From NCBI GenBank assembly GCA_003993805.1, contig RSEF01000020.1:12049105-12113104 (forward strand): a stretch of DNA of 64,000 bases, read 5' to 3'. The notes below the pieces were generated by a model. The model saw only the letters and a program-made list of their open reading frames with translations, was not told the DNA's origin and searched no databases. This stretch comes from Himantopus leucocephalus (lineage: Eukaryota > Chordata > Aves > Charadriiformes > Recurvirostridae). The position numbers were made by a program, and so were the translations under genes. Shown in pieces: positions 1-12,959 of this stretch (position 1 is its first letter; each line of letters begins with the position of its first letter).

Positions 1-1370
1 TATTCTGTTGCACTGCATTCAAGTTGCTTTCCAACCTGATCCTTCAAGTGAGCTCCTACACATCAATCTCTGTGCAAATACCGGAGCAAAACCCTGTGTG
101 TCACATAAGACTTTGGTATGTTGCTTGATCAGGACACGGGAAGGGAACAGGTTTTGAGATTGTTGCACTGAGGTGAATTTTGCCTAGAAATAATGTATTT
201 TAAAAGTGTTTTAAAGTGGGAAAAAAGTTAATTTTAAATTCACATACATTTTTAGCATTTGCACCAACGCTTCCCCCAACCCATTTTTCCAATCAGGAAA
301 AAGAAATACATCATGGGACTTAGATACCCATTACAAAGAGCTTAAATTTTAAACATTGGAAACCCACAATGAACTGCTGGCAACCGATCTACTGACCAAG
401 AATGAATCAGGAAATCAGTTCAAATAACGAATACATTGAGAACATCATAATAAAGTCAATTATGATTCATACACAGAAAACAGACACCATTCATTCACTA
501 TCATCCGGTGAATAAATCATTGAATTCCCCCTTATCTGAATATGTTTCTCTAACAAAGCTGGATCTTATAATAGCTTTCTAATTTAGCATTTTCTGACAG
601 TAAGGAAGAGGGAGAACCTATGTGAAACATGCAAAGAGCTATTCTTCCAAGCCCAGGCTTAGCAGGGCCTCTTGGCCATCCTACTGACGGAAATCAACCC
701 GCAATATAATCTAGGTTATGGACGCACCCCACCAAGCAGCCCAGCAATCTATGCGGGACACCCCTACAACCAAGAGAGTAGTCGGACCTTTGTCAAATAT
801 ATCACCTGAGGTGAAATCCTGGCCACAGAAAGAGAAGTTTTGCATTTGGCTTCAACAGACCCAGATTCTCGTTTGTGTTGTTGGCAATCAAGGGACAGGA
901 GGCAGGAGCACGTTTTCCCTGTAGGTGCTCCTTTGTATTCTTCAACCACTTTCATCCACTCCCGTGTGCTTCAAAATCTTTAGCCAGACAGCTAGTTTGC
1001 ATATGTTTTTGAGATACTAATTAAACACGTACAAACAAAGAAAAACCTTGAAGCAAAAGAGAAAACACAAAGAAATTAAGGAACAAGTCTTCAGAAGTCT
1101 CAGGTAAGCCAGTTAATTGGGTTTTCCCCGCAGATTCCCCTACTGCCTTGACTTCCCCAATCCACACACTCCACTAATTCCAACAGTGAATCTATACATT
1201 CACAATCAAGTGAAATAACTTATAGACATTAACCACAAAGCTACATGAGCATAACTGCACACAAGCACATGCTTGTTTTAAAGAGGGAATCTGATCCACC
1301 TTGAGAAATGTGTACAACACGCTCCGTTAATCTTCTGGGTGCTTGAATTATTCTGTCCACCACAATGCAG
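1..1370. other. AT-rich non-coding stretch, nothing recognised
   Basis: Open frames are all under 70 codons, lie on both strands and resemble nothing I know. No repeat family, CpG cluster or RNA gene is recognisable by eye. Confidence 0.6.
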
Positions 1371-1378
1371 TAGTTACA

Positions 1379-1426
1379 AAAAAAAAACCACTCAAAGAAA
1401 AACAAAACAAAAAAAAAAGGGGGGGN
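1379..1426. repeat. A-rich low-complexity tract ending in G run and single N
   Basis: An A-rich tract with scattered C is followed by a run of G and one undetermined base at 1426, then CCC. The single N directly after a homopolymer suggests an assembly join or a collapsed low-complexity stretch, so the local length is uncertain. Confidence 0.8.
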
Positions 1427-3960
1427 CCCAAACCCAACATTTAAAGTATTGCACCAGTAAAATAAATCTGGAAGTTCTGTTTGACTTCTAGCACAGAGAT
1501 GACAGTAAGGGAAAAAGGCAAAGTCTTGAAAAACGAGATGCTTTCAGTCAAAATTTGAAATCACAGCAGTGAAACTGGAATTTTAGATTATCAGTTCAGG
1601 TGTATTCCTTCTCTAGCTCCACATTTCAGCATGATAAATGTGTCATGCTTGCTCTGATACTGTCTTTCTCCACCAAGGAGACTGTCCAGCCAGAAAATCT
1701 CAAACTACACCCTCTACACAACTAAGCAAATTTTTTTTACACGTTAGCACAAGGTTTCCTCAGGTCTACTCAGGGAACAGATTATTTGGGGTTCAAATAA
1801 TACTTGACAAGTAATAATGGCTTATCTCGTTAATTTTGCTCGTGGGAAAACAGCAAGAGGTGATCAACTTCTGCTCCCATTTTGTATGTTTGTTTCCTAC
1901 CAAAGATTTTTTTCTTTCACAATGAAATGCAGATAAGAAGTTCACCTCAACAAGATAAAGAGTGAGATGGGTGCAATTAACTCTATGGAGTAATTTGTTT
2001 TCTACAAGACCCATGACTTCAATAACATAACATCTAAAATGCTTGAGGTATCAAAAAACTGGAAACAAAACCAATAAGAATAAGATGAAATGTCAGCAGA
2101 TGGATTAACATCATCGAGAATGTGCCAGATTCTTAAGGCTATATTAAGCCACAATTTTTTTCCAAAGCAAATTCTATGATAATTTTAATAACTTTACTGT
2201 GGAACTTGAGTTCCTTCTCAACGTTAATTTCCTACTTTCCTGCTGTTCCTCATTTCTGCTCCTGCCGGGAAGGGGGCTATTCCCAAACTGCTGTCAGGGT
2301 TCCTGTGTCTTGGCTGGGCTACGGACTCCTCACCTGAAAGGCTTAGGTGCAAAGTTCTCTGTTCTTGTTACAAATGTTCATCATGTCACATAATCATCAT
2401 TCCAACATGACGCTCTCTTGAATTTATTTTTTTTTTTAATTTGCACATTTTTTCCCCAAAAAAGTGTGGTTCCCGTCTAGCTGATTTGCTGTGCTTGTCA
2501 GCTATCACCTATGTGCTATTTGCTGTCCGAGGGGACAACACACCCTCAGGGGATGACTATATATAAAGTATGTGAGACTCAACAGACAGCTGATTTAATA
2601 TGACCTTATCAGCTTATGGCACAGTGTCTCCTCCCATTTTTCTCTGACAAAATTGAGGAGCTTTTGGCAGAAGGCAATAGATACACACCATATCATATTC
2701 AGCTCCATTCCCAGAAATTTAACAAGACTGACGGAGACTTTCCTGTCATTTTTCCACTTAAAATGGGATTTTCAAGAACATTGAAAAAAATGGCACATCA
2801 CTGCCCGAATACCTAGCTTTACTGTCAAGAAAACAAAGGCTCTATGGGGCAGTTTGTTTGTTTACTTAAGAACTCTTTCATTTGTTTTGGGGGGTTTATT
2901 TTCCAATGACCGTGATAAGAGCAACACAAGCCAGTAGAAAGAACAGAAATTCCTACGCATGGGAGAACTCAGCCAATTGAACTGATGATAGAAACTGCAG
3001 TCACGTGTAGTATAAACGCACAAGGGAAACAACCTGCAAATCTTATTATGCAGGATGTCTGGCCAGTTGCTGTCACTTTGCACACGCAGTATTTCCAGAC
3101 GTAGCAGCAGAGCAGATACGTAACCTGTTACCTTTCACGTCTCTGCTTTATTTCTTCCACGGCAAAAGAAAGTTGGAAAATGTAACCCTGACACAGCTGT
3201 CCTGCTTGTTTCTGGCACCAGCCCAGCCATCGGTGGCCTACAGTCTTCTCTCCCCCTGCGCTTTCGCAGTGTGGACGTAGTCGTACCAACTCCATTTGCA
3301 ATAAGCACAAAAGAGATTGGAAAGCGAATCTAAACGTGTGCCATTGCTCCCTGTGGCCTTCTTCACCACTGCGGTCTGGATTTTCAATTAATTCCTATTA
3401 AAACAATCAGCTCCCTTTAGAAACCACTTTTGATTCTGTGTAAGTTTGTTCTAATTAGCACCGAATAACGAAAGTATAACAGCAGCACCTATTCTACCAA
3501 CATTTTTAACAAGCTGTCAGAGAAAGAACAGTGTGAATAACAGCTGAGTTTAATATGCTGCTTTGCCTTTTTTCTTTTTTTGTATTGAGTTGCTTTTAAT
3601 ATTTCTGGGTGACCAAAGCAACCAATTTTGAGGTCAACTGAATACACACAAATTCTTATAGTTCCTTGACACAAAGAATTCAATCTCAATAAAAAATGAG
3701 CCCATGAAGAAATCTCCTCAAATGACTCAGGGATGTGTCATCTGACGTATTTATTGCTCGGGGTCCCTGCCAAAGCCCTTCAATATGTAATTATCTCAGC
3801 TGTGCCACAGCCCTTATTTCTATGCATTTAAATTCTTCAGATTTCTTCACGAGCATTTTAATGGAAATCTTTTCCAACATCAAAATAATGGTGTGTTATT
3901 GGTAGGTCTGAGGTGTTTTTCCCTTATCAAAGATCTGACCTACAGATGACAAAAATGGAA
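1427..3960. other. Non-coding stretch, nothing firmly recognised
   Basis: AT-rich, apparently single-copy sequence. The stretch around 3720-3860 carries several AT-rich motifs such as GTAATTA and ATTTAAATT and could be a conserved regulatory element, but only alignment could show this. No coding frame stands out. Confidence 0.5.
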
Positions 3961-3966
3961 ACTTAC

Positions 3967-4133
3967 TCTCAGCACTGATGAAAAGTACCTGTCTGAGAAC
4001 TTTGGGGATGGGTGATCTCATCCCACCATGTTCCTGCAAGACCTGAAAGATCCTATATACTCCAACAGGAGCAGAGAGCCCTCCAAGGGGTGCAAGAGGC
4101 ATTTGCAATGAATCTTTCATGTTATCCATTTAA
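3967..4133 (-). other. Candidate exon with start codon (unidentified protein)
   Basis: On the minus strand a long pyrimidine-rich tract (roughly 4136-4170, read in reverse) ends in CTTTAG, giving a strong 3' splice site before 4133. A consensus 5' splice site, GAGA then GTAAGT, lies at 3966-3961. The 167-nt block holds an ATG at 4129-4127 that opens a frame of about 54 codons up to the donor, beginning MDNMKDSLQMPLAPLGG. Because a TAA lies in frame immediately before that ATG and the other two frames are closed, a coding reading requires this ATG to be the true start, which makes it a first coding exon with a partial 5' UTR. I do not recognise the protein. If the donor is ignored the frame runs on to a stop at 3896 (77 residues). 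Chance exon-like blocks are common in 64 kb, so this stays a candidate. Confidence 0.2.
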
Positions 4134-7100
4134 CTAAAGAGATGCGGTATGGAGATGGGGGAGGGGATATCATTGATTGCTTCTTGATATAAAAGACATT
4201 GATCTTGATTCAGAAAGTCCCTGATCCTCAAATCATTGGAGACTGGGGAAGCGTCTGCCCCATTTATATAATCCTTCCTGCACATCCATTTGCCCATACT
4301 GAATGAGAACGGTGAGTCAGTCTTCAGCTCAGAAAGGTGCCTCACCCTACTTCCACACAACAGTGCTGTCTTTTTCATTGAAAAGCAACAGAATGTGTCC
4401 AACCTTGTTTGAACATCTTCAGATGACTAGGTAAGCACGCTGCAGATGTTTCCTCAGACTGGGCCAAATATTCAGATGTTAAGAACGGGAGTGATTCCCT
4501 TGAAGTTATAGGAGTTCTTCCAATTTCTGCCACCTGAGAATGCTGCCTACTGTTCAAACCCGATTCACCTACCCACTGCAAGCATTTACATAGAAAACAG
4601 GTTTAGGGAAGGAGAGATTGACAACATCATTCCTGATATTCTGTTTGTGGGCTGGACAGCAATTTATCTTGTCTCTGATCAAACCTACCAGCTATGAACA
4701 AAGTTTCACAACTGCAGGAGGCTTTGTGTTGCAACTTGCAACAAAAAAATGTGGCATCATGCATTATGGCTTAAGTGTTCGATGCATACAAATCTGTTCT
4801 CGTAGGCTAACAGAACTTTTATTATAGGATTTTTCTTGTTGTTGTTGTTGTTGAATTGAAGAGATGTAGCTCTAGTCTTTGAAGTTTAAGACTAGTTGTA
4901 AATTCCTTGAAGTCAGCCCTATTTCCTTTTATATTAGCATGTTAACAAGCTTTGGAAGACTGACAGACCTTACAGGAAGACACAGCTGGGTGCTCCTCTA
5001 GTCTGGGCTTAATGAAAACCAGAACATGAAGGCTGAACTCTGTGGCTTGTCTGCTGTTTACAGACTCGGCAGGAAGAATCCACTGCCCCAGTGATGAAGG
5101 CATAATGTCCTCATCAAATACTGATACTTTCTGTACTACCAAGGAAAACAGTTGGGATTAATTAAGAAAGGAAATGCCACAATATTTTAAATTACTTCTG
5201 TAGTTTAAACCTTTGTACCAGATGAAGTCCAACAATAAATAAAAAAAAACAACCCACCCTGTGAAATACTGTGAAAGATGGGACTTTGCAAACAGGGACT
5301 GATTAAAGGGTGAGAGCCTAACTGTGAATGTGATCCAGATTTGGACCAAGAGAGAGATTACCTTTCAACTCCTCCAGTGTGGAGAGCTCTGTGTTACTGT
5401 GGGCTAAGTGAAAATGTGAAGGATCAGGAGGAACAAAACATCATGCTCTAAAATTCTAAACCAGTAACCAAGTATAGAGCGATCCCCAAAATCAGTGAGA
5501 ATCGGTGTTTATCAGGATGACTGTGATATCAAAGGATGCTCAAGGGATACCTATCCCACGGACAACATCCTCATAGAACAATGCCCAAAGAGAAGATTTT
5601 GGAGGCCATCTCCAGAGAACTGAGCCCACAATAAAGGAGGGCAGGCAAAGGGAGCTTTCACTAGCACTTTCATCCTCTGGTCTTGAGCAGTTCAAGCATC
5701 AGCAGTGCTCTTTCACACCTCTTCGCACTGAAGAAACTCTTCAGCCCCTGCACTGGCTCAGTACTGCCATTAGCTGTAGCTCACCTCCACTTAGACCAGG
5801 GCTATCTCTCTCACACCTGCCTCATGCCTCCATGTCCCTATTCAATATGCACGGGAGTATAACACGAGCCTTCTGGAGGCAGTTTTATGGTCACCTTTTG
5901 CAATACTTGAGTTGGAAGCATTCTCCCCTTCCTCGGAGTCCTTTATGCTATTCTGGCCCTTTCTGCACTGCATGAGCTGAGAAGTAGGTCTTTCCTTCCA
6001 TTTCTGCTTGTCCAAGCCCTGATGGTTGGAAAACAAGTTTTAGAGAGCTGAAAGGGAGATCAAGCTCTGATGCGGCATTCCAGAGCTCTCATATCTCTGG
6101 AGAACATCTAGGAATATTGTCCCAACCCTGAATTTTAACAGCGGATTTTACTATGGCATCTATTTGCATACACTTCTTTGATTTAGTGAAGTATATGCTC
6201 CAACACACTAGTAGTACATGTCTAATTTCCACATGTATAAAAGACAAATATGCATATAAATCAAATAACTGCAGGCACAACTGGCCAATTCTACTCAATG
6301 ACATACACAGTTTCTATGACAGCTGCATTTTTCCCACCTATCTATAATACTTATGAAAGTCCATACTCAAGTGCTTGGAAAGAAAGAACATTCACAGGTT
6401 GAATAAAAACCACTTTTGCATTACTATTTTACATCCTTTTTAACAAAATGTGGTTAAAGGCCAAGACAAAGCTAGATTCTTGGAGTACAGTTTTCAAGTC
6501 AATCAGGCAGAGTTTTGCTTTTGCTGTTATTACAGCAACATCATTAAAAATCTTAAATGTTGACAGCAAAGATAACCTTTAAATACTGTCCAATCTTAAC
6601 AACCATATGTTGCATTTTCACGCATGCTTAGAGCTTTTTGCTGGACGCCAGATTCCCATGTGCACCTGGTTATGCAACCAAAATATCCAGCCAGAAACAT
6701 AAATAATGCAAAGTCTGAAGCTCATTTAAGCCATATCGTTTAAACATTCAAAGTATAAGTTCAGAATCTGTTTTGATGAAGACTGAAAATAAATCATTTC
6801 TTGTGCAGTGAAGACAGTTCTTGTGATCCACAGCAGAAAGGAAGAGGGAGCTTGGGGAGTTTTACTTTTGCAATTTTGTGGTTTATGGACAGTAAGGTTG
6901 TATAGGAGCTTGATGGAATCCAGAGTCAGATATATTACTGTTCCAGGTTTTCTTAAAGCTTAGCTTGGCTGGGTTTTTTTCCTCTTTTTGAAAGCTGTTT
7001 AGCTATAACTTTTCTATAGGTGTTGTTAAGTTTCTGGGCAGCCGTGCCGAGCAGCTGAGATTTGTGTTGCTCCTCAGCCTTCTTCCAGTAATTGCAACTG

Positions 7101-7430
7101 CCTACGCCAGCCTAAGCATACACACTAGTGACAAACAAAACCATAGACAGTAACAGCAAAGGTATCCATCTTGCAAATTTCCTCTCTTTTGCTTTTGATT
7201 CAAATGAAAATAGTATAACCATAGTATTGCTCCTTAGGGAAAGGCAGCCAGCCTGGTGGGTATTCTTCCCCGGCTCTACCGAGGAAAAGCTGGCGACTGA
7301 CTGGCAACATACTGGGTCTAGATCTGTTGCACACTTAGTAAGACCAATGAGTTACATTCATTAATAGGCAAAAAACCAACAAACTCAGTGTGGGACAGAG
7401 ATGGCAAGATATGACAGATCAAAACCATAA
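4134..7430. other. Non-coding stretch, nothing firmly recognised
   Basis: AT-rich sequence with short open frames on both strands only. A (GTT)n microsatellite lies inside. No transposon family was recognised. Confidence 0.5.
4837..4853. repeat. (GTT)n microsatellite
   Basis: About five and a half uninterrupted TTG/GTT units are directly visible. Confidence 0.9.
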
Positions 7431-7438
7431 GCACTTAC

Positions 7439-7513
7439 TTGAAGCAACAAGATCAGAGTCTTTTACTGAGTGCATGAGAACTGGTGAATCCAGCAGAAGC
7501 AACAACGCTTCCA
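7439..7513 (-). other. Weak candidate exon
   Basis: On the minus strand a 75-nt block lies between a pyrimidine-containing 3' splice site (CCCCTTGGCAG) and a consensus 5' splice site (TTCAA then GTAAGT). One frame is open through it, reading EALLLLLDSPVLMHS and onward. The acceptor tract is short and the protein is unrecognised, so chance is the leading explanation. Confidence 0.1.
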
Positions 7514-7604
7514 CTGCCAAGGGGATTTAAACTGATGATTTCAAAATGCAAATATAAGACGCTCAGAAAGTCTGCCTCCTGTTTCATTATAGACCATAAA
7601 GCCT

Positions 7605-7748
7605 TTGTGTAGCTGAGTTTGCCTCAGCTTTGCTGGACTAACTCTGTGTGGTTTCTGAATAGACTTTTTATAAGACAGAACATGTCAGTTTCAAAAATAA
7701 AAAAGAAAAACACAACCAATAATCTAGGATCAGGACAGAAGCCAAAAC
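7605..7748 (+). repeat. Direct repeat, copy A
   Basis: This segment matches 9378-9516. Shared blocks include GCCTCARCT followed by TGCTGGAC, TTTCTGARTAGAC, a poorly matched A/T-rich part, then TAATCTAGGATCA, GAC and GCCAAAA. In the 44-nt core starting at 7621 I count about 34 matches. Copy A lacks roughly 15 nt present in copy B after TAGAC. Either an old local duplication or two copies of an interspersed repeat; I do not know the family. Confidence 0.6.
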
Positions 7749-9377
7749 TTTCAGGTTTATAAATGAAAAAAATGCTTTTTATGTGCCTCATGCACTGTTT
7801 ATTCTCATGGGTCAGTTGCTGATGATAACATCCACATTAAGATCTTTCTCTGACTTTATTAATGTATCCTGTACCCTTCACTTAGCTGGTGTAGCCAATC
7901 TCTAGGAGTTCATACAACGCTTCATTAGTGTTTATTCATTTGGGATAGCAGTGTTCCATCTAACCTGAAATATTACTATGGATCTTTATTTCTTCCACAG
8001 CCTTACTTCCCAATTACAATTGTAAGTCATCCTATTAAATTTTTTTGCAATTTCATCAAATAAGCTCACTTAGTGGAATTATCTTCCTACTTCTGTTCTT
8101 ATCCTAACATTTCATCTTAAATCTGTGCTTCTGACTCTGACAATCCATAAAATAGGAATTGGTCTATAAATAACATAAAGAAAGTTTTGACTAATATGGA
8201 TTGAATGTGCTCCTCTCACAATCTCCATATAACCTCCATAATGTCAAGCCCCTGAGTGATTTTGTTGATTATGTACAGCATCCTGACATGCAAACTCACA
8301 ATTTAGCCTGAAGACATTTGCAATTAATTAATTAATCCCAACAGAAATTATCAAAACTCATTCACCGGGCACTGCACAGCCAGCAGCAAGCAAGAAGAGA
8401 CTTTTTAACCATGGAGGAGAAGAACTCTTCAAGCAGAAATAAAGCCTGCTGCGGAAAACAAAATGTAAATCTCAGAACAAAGAAAGCTTCCTGTTAAAGC
8501 ATGGATGCACAATGAGTCGCCCAAGGGTTGCATGAGGTCCTCCAAGACCTACTTTGATGCCCATCACGCTTCCCTCAAGGCTTTGTGAGTTGTGTCTGAC
8601 CTCTGACATGGATAACTGCAACATCTCAACTTACCATCAACTTGAAAAATAAGCAGAAGATGCCTCAAAATACTGGGGAGGTATCCCAGATGCTTGGCAT
8701 GTTTTTTCCCTTAAATGGGCAAGAATTACATGTTCTTCCTGCATGACAAATGAATAGAAATGGTAAGGCATTTCACGAGTTGTTTTTTGAAAATCCTTAA
8801 TTTGGAGGTATCTTTCAAAAATTATACAAACCTTTACTAAATGCACAGAAGGTGTTTGCATTACATGCACTCTCCAACCCAGCTATAGTGTAGCTCCAGT
8901 CACTTTGATATGAGCTGTGACTGACTACAGGTGACTGCATACATCTGACATTTCTGCTAGATGTTTCACGCTTGAGTAATCCTTTGCTTACAGTAAGTTG
9001 GCTGAGGGAATAAGATATCAATTAATGCTGAACTGGGGGAGGGGGACGGAGGAAATCCCATGGAAAATACAACTCAATAGAGTTGCGTACAGCCAGTGGA
9101 CAAGACTGGATATTAACTTTCAATCCTATGTTACACCTCCTGCAGAAAGTAAGAGCAACTATGATAGGTAGCTCTACCGCAGCGTTAGAGACAGCACCCC
9201 ACTGCAGCCCTCAAGATCTCTCTCACAAAAAGCAGATTAAACTGACTCCTGTCGTGCCTTCAGTCCCATTGTGGATGGTTTCAGAAATGCATGTTTGGAA
9301 GCTGCTGTGTAAAGAGAGCTAAGTAAGAGTGAAAAGGAAAGAGTAAATTCAAGAACAACCTTATATGCACATTACTG
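7749..9377. other. Spacer between the two direct-repeat copies, non-coding
   Basis: AT-rich sequence of about 1.6 kb with no recognised element. Open frames are at most 79 codons. Confidence 0.5.
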
Positions 9378-9516
9378 ATGTGCGTAGTGCCTCAACTATG
9401 CTGGACCAATGTTGTACAGTTTCTGAGTAGACCTAGTTGATAAATAACCTGTTATAAGTCAAAACATGTAAGTTAAATAAAATAATAATAATCTAGGATC
9501 AAGACAAAAAGCCAAA
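9378..9516 (+). repeat. Direct repeat, copy B
   Basis: Second copy of the segment at 7605-7748, in the same orientation. It carries an extra stretch, CTAGTTGATAAATAAC, just after the shared TAGAC block. Similarity stops shortly after GCCAAAA at the right edge and fades to the left of TGCCTCA. Confidence 0.6.
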
Positions 9517-11610
9517 ATATCAACAGCAACAGAACGTCAAATAGGGGATATCTCAGGGCAAAATTTCAATTTAGTTGATCAAAATATTTTGTTTCAATGG
9601 AAAAAGAATGTGTTGTTTCAATGTTGACTGGTTTACCTTTTTTTTAATATAAATTTTCTAAGGAAAAGCTAATCTGAAATTAAAAATGTTTCACTGTTTT
9701 CATTTTTTTAAAAATAAAATTTCATCACCTCATCCTCACCATTTGGTAAGGAAAAAAAAAAAAATTTGTTTGGACCATCCCAATGTTTGGTTAAAACCAC
9801 GTTTTTCCACAGAAAATTCTTCTGGCAATAGTTTTCCTTCATCCAGTTTGGTCTTCTGTGTTGTCTGTCAGATCCACAGCAGGATTTTTTGATTTTTATT
9901 TTATTTTCGTTTTCTTTTGCTCTGATTTTTCCCCCTCCCCGTTAAGGAAGTTCCTATTTTTGCTCACTGGTGAGACTGCATGCACGAGACTGAGCCACCT
10001 CAAAGACCATCCACCTTGCTGGGCCAACCTGTCGTTTCTGGATTATATTGTTCTTTCCTTCCCTAAGATGCTCTAGGGTGAATTATGCAACTCCCTGGTC
10101 CAGTCCAATTCTAAAAATCAGCTGCTGGAGTGGTATGAGCGCGGCAGCCATAAATCAGGGCTTTCCAAGTAGATTTCCTATGTGCAAAATTTCAAGGTAT
10201 TTAGTAACTTCTCTCACCCCCTTACAATCCATGCACTGCAGTCAGACGCGTGGGGAGGGACAGTGTTAGGCCTGAGGGGTACCGGACGTCTGTGTATTTG
10301 CAATATAGCACACGCAGACAGAGGAAGGGAGCATTAGTACTAATAATGTGACCCAATCGATACATATCCCTCCTTGCCCTTTGAAACCACTTACAACGCT
10401 AGCTATTAACCTACTCATTTTACTATTGAAGGTCCATCACAATTATATAAGTTTAATCTGAGACTTTTTACTTAATGACTAGAGAACATTAAATCTACCT
10501 CTAAAGACAGATTTCAGTACTTTGTTCTCATCTGTGACAAGTTTTCTTCTGAAAACATAACACAGAATCTCAACCCGAAGCTCTTTACAGCAGAGACAAT
10601 ATTACCTTAATAGCTTCTTCAATGGGGTACTTGTCTCCTTTCACACGTGCAGGAGCTATCACGATATGATCAATATTCAAGACTATTTCTACACCGGCTC
10701 TTAAAACACACCAAATTCCACCACAGATTAAATACATAATTAATAATTTTTGTTTCACACCCAGTAATGCTTTTGAGAGACTTCTTTTATAACTTTTACA
10801 TTAACTTTCTTCTTCAGGTCTTGGCCACTTTATTCAATTGATTAAAATAATAACTTCCTGGTTACGTGACTTGTATACTATACAGCTTTAAATTTTCAGT
10901 TAATTCCTGGTGGTTAAGACTTCCTCTGCATCTCACATGGCACTTTCCCAGTTGCCTAAATTACTTTTCAAGCAGTATGTATATAATAAGGAATAAAGGA
11001 CTAGATGATTGGACAACTGAGCACAGCACAAGGAATAATTTGCTGAGTTTTGTTTATACTGGATGTTGAGAACCCATCGTAAAAATTAAAGGGAGGAGGT
11101 TTAACCCCTGAGCCTGCTGGGCATTTGCACATCCACACTTCCTGCTCTGTTCGCTAACCAAACACAAACCAGTTATTCATTTGCATTTTTATTTCTTCTA
11201 AGTATGTTTATGTTTAGGACAGAAGAATCTAAATATGTGTAAGATAAAAAAATGCATGAATGGCATAAATCTGTGCACAGCAGCTCCTTAGAAATACACA
11301 TGGATAATAGAATAATGCAGTCTATGAAATCCAGACCTTGGTTTGCAGGTGTCCATCACAAACAGGCACTAATTAGCATTAAGCAGACTTTCACACTGAG
11401 CAGATGAGAGAGACACTCTGCAGTTCCCAATGATTATATGAGGGTGACCTGTAAAAGACACCTTCTTTTCAAAGAAAGCCTGAGAGGTTTTGAACCTTCC
11501 AGCTCAGTTCTGAAAAGGGGAAGACTTTCCTATGTCCTTCCTCTTTTACAGTATCAGAAGGATCAACTTTCATGTCCATTTTTGAAGGGTACCTCCGAAG
11601 TACCTGATGA
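9517..11610. other. Non-coding stretch, nothing firmly recognised
   Basis: AT-rich sequence with an A run near 9750-9763 and T-rich patches near 9640 and 9890. No open frame above 75 codons and no identified repeat. Confidence 0.5.
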
Positions 11611-11619
11611 GTGAAAAGC

Positions 11620-11665
11620 CATGGTTTCCAAACTGGTGGCTAGCCAGTGGCAGTGAATAAGGGTG
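11620..11665 (+). mobile_element. Possible hAT-type DNA transposon terminus
   Basis: The stretch GGTTTCCAAACTGGTGG followed by CTAGCCAGTGGC resembles the ends of many amniote hAT elements, which typically read CAG.GGTTC.CAAACT. I could not find a matching inverted end nearby nor an 8-bp target duplication, so this rests on one short motif. Confidence 0.25.
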
Positions 11666-12061
11666 AACCACATATGAAAACCAGTGCAGTTCAGGGGACT
11701 GAATATCCCCACCATTTCTCAAAGCTCCTTTTTACCTCTGTTATCATTCCACCGATCTTTGCAAGCTTCCAGATGCTTCAAAACTACGTGAGATTTGAGT
11801 GTGTATACGATGAAACAAAGAAAACATAGCCAAAAAAAACCCCTAACCTAACAAAAAAAGTCTGATAGTGCTGGCACTGCGGAGCTTCTCTGCCTGGACC
11901 CAACGCAGAGCTGAGCCATACCCATACCCACTCCCAGCAATTAACACATCAACACAACCCCTGTAGCATCTGGCAAAGCATCTTCACTACAGCCTTGTTA
12001 TGACCAGGGACATTATCACCAGCGTGATATAGACAGATAGCTGTTATTCCACAGCAAGTAT

Positions 12062-12112
12062 TTAGGGCCAAATTCTCACTGGGCAAAGCCCCACACAGGT
12101 ATCTGTAACTAC
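12062..12112 (+). mobile_element. Fragment of GGGCCAAATT-type inverted-repeat element
   Basis: The run GGGCCAAATTCTCACTGGG followed by GCCCCACACAGGTATCTGTAACTACAC matches the remembered start of a widespread sauropsid repeat whose two ends read GGGCCAAATTC and GAATTTGGCCC. Only one end is visible. I cannot name the family with certainty. Confidence 0.4.
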
Positions 12113-12959
12113 ACAAAGCAAAAAGGAACAACAACCCTTACAAACCTGCACATGCACCAACGAACAAGACCAAGCCAACGAGTGCACGCGTTGAAAACTG
12201 AGCAACTACCTTTTTTGCACTTAGTGCCACAGAGAAAACATTGTTTCTCCTGTAGCCCCAGGAAAGGAAGTACTAGAAGATCATTCTTAAGTATCACAAC
12301 AATTTTCACACAGCAGCTTCTGTGAAAAGGGGTTCCAGCTATTTGATCACGTGAACGCAAGCAATCCCGCAATGAATCAATTATGTGATTTCCAAAAATT
12401 GAAACAAGAGGCACAATTCAGGACCAAGAAAGACTGTCATTTACCTCCCCAATCCAGTAGCTGGAGGCTTCAAAGAGAAAGTACAGCTGAGAAGAAAGAA
12501 AAACACAGCGGAACAAATTATCCACCTAAATGATGTAAAGGGACTGGAATCTGGCCACAACTGCTAGATTTAGATTTCTTATAATACACAGGAAAGTGTA
12601 AAATCTGCTGTGACATCTTTGGTAAACTAAAGGCACAGGACTCCCTTCCCACCCTCAAAATATAGATGTCTTTACAGAGATTGTATGAGTCAGAGTGGGC
12701 AAAGGAAGAGAGTCAGAGGTCTGCTATTCCAATTCGACATGTCTCTAATTTATGTAAGACCATAACCAATTTAGGAAAGCCACAGATAGCTACACTGGGC
12801 CGTCAGGCCACCCCTGAATTTTAAGATATTCCCCTTATCTGTCGTAATCTGTTTTAAGTCTAATCCTCTGTGTTTTCATAAAATGGTTCTTTTAGAATAA
12901 CATTCTCTTGACCAAGATGAGAAACTTATTTCACTTAGTAATTTTTTTTTCCTCAAGGC

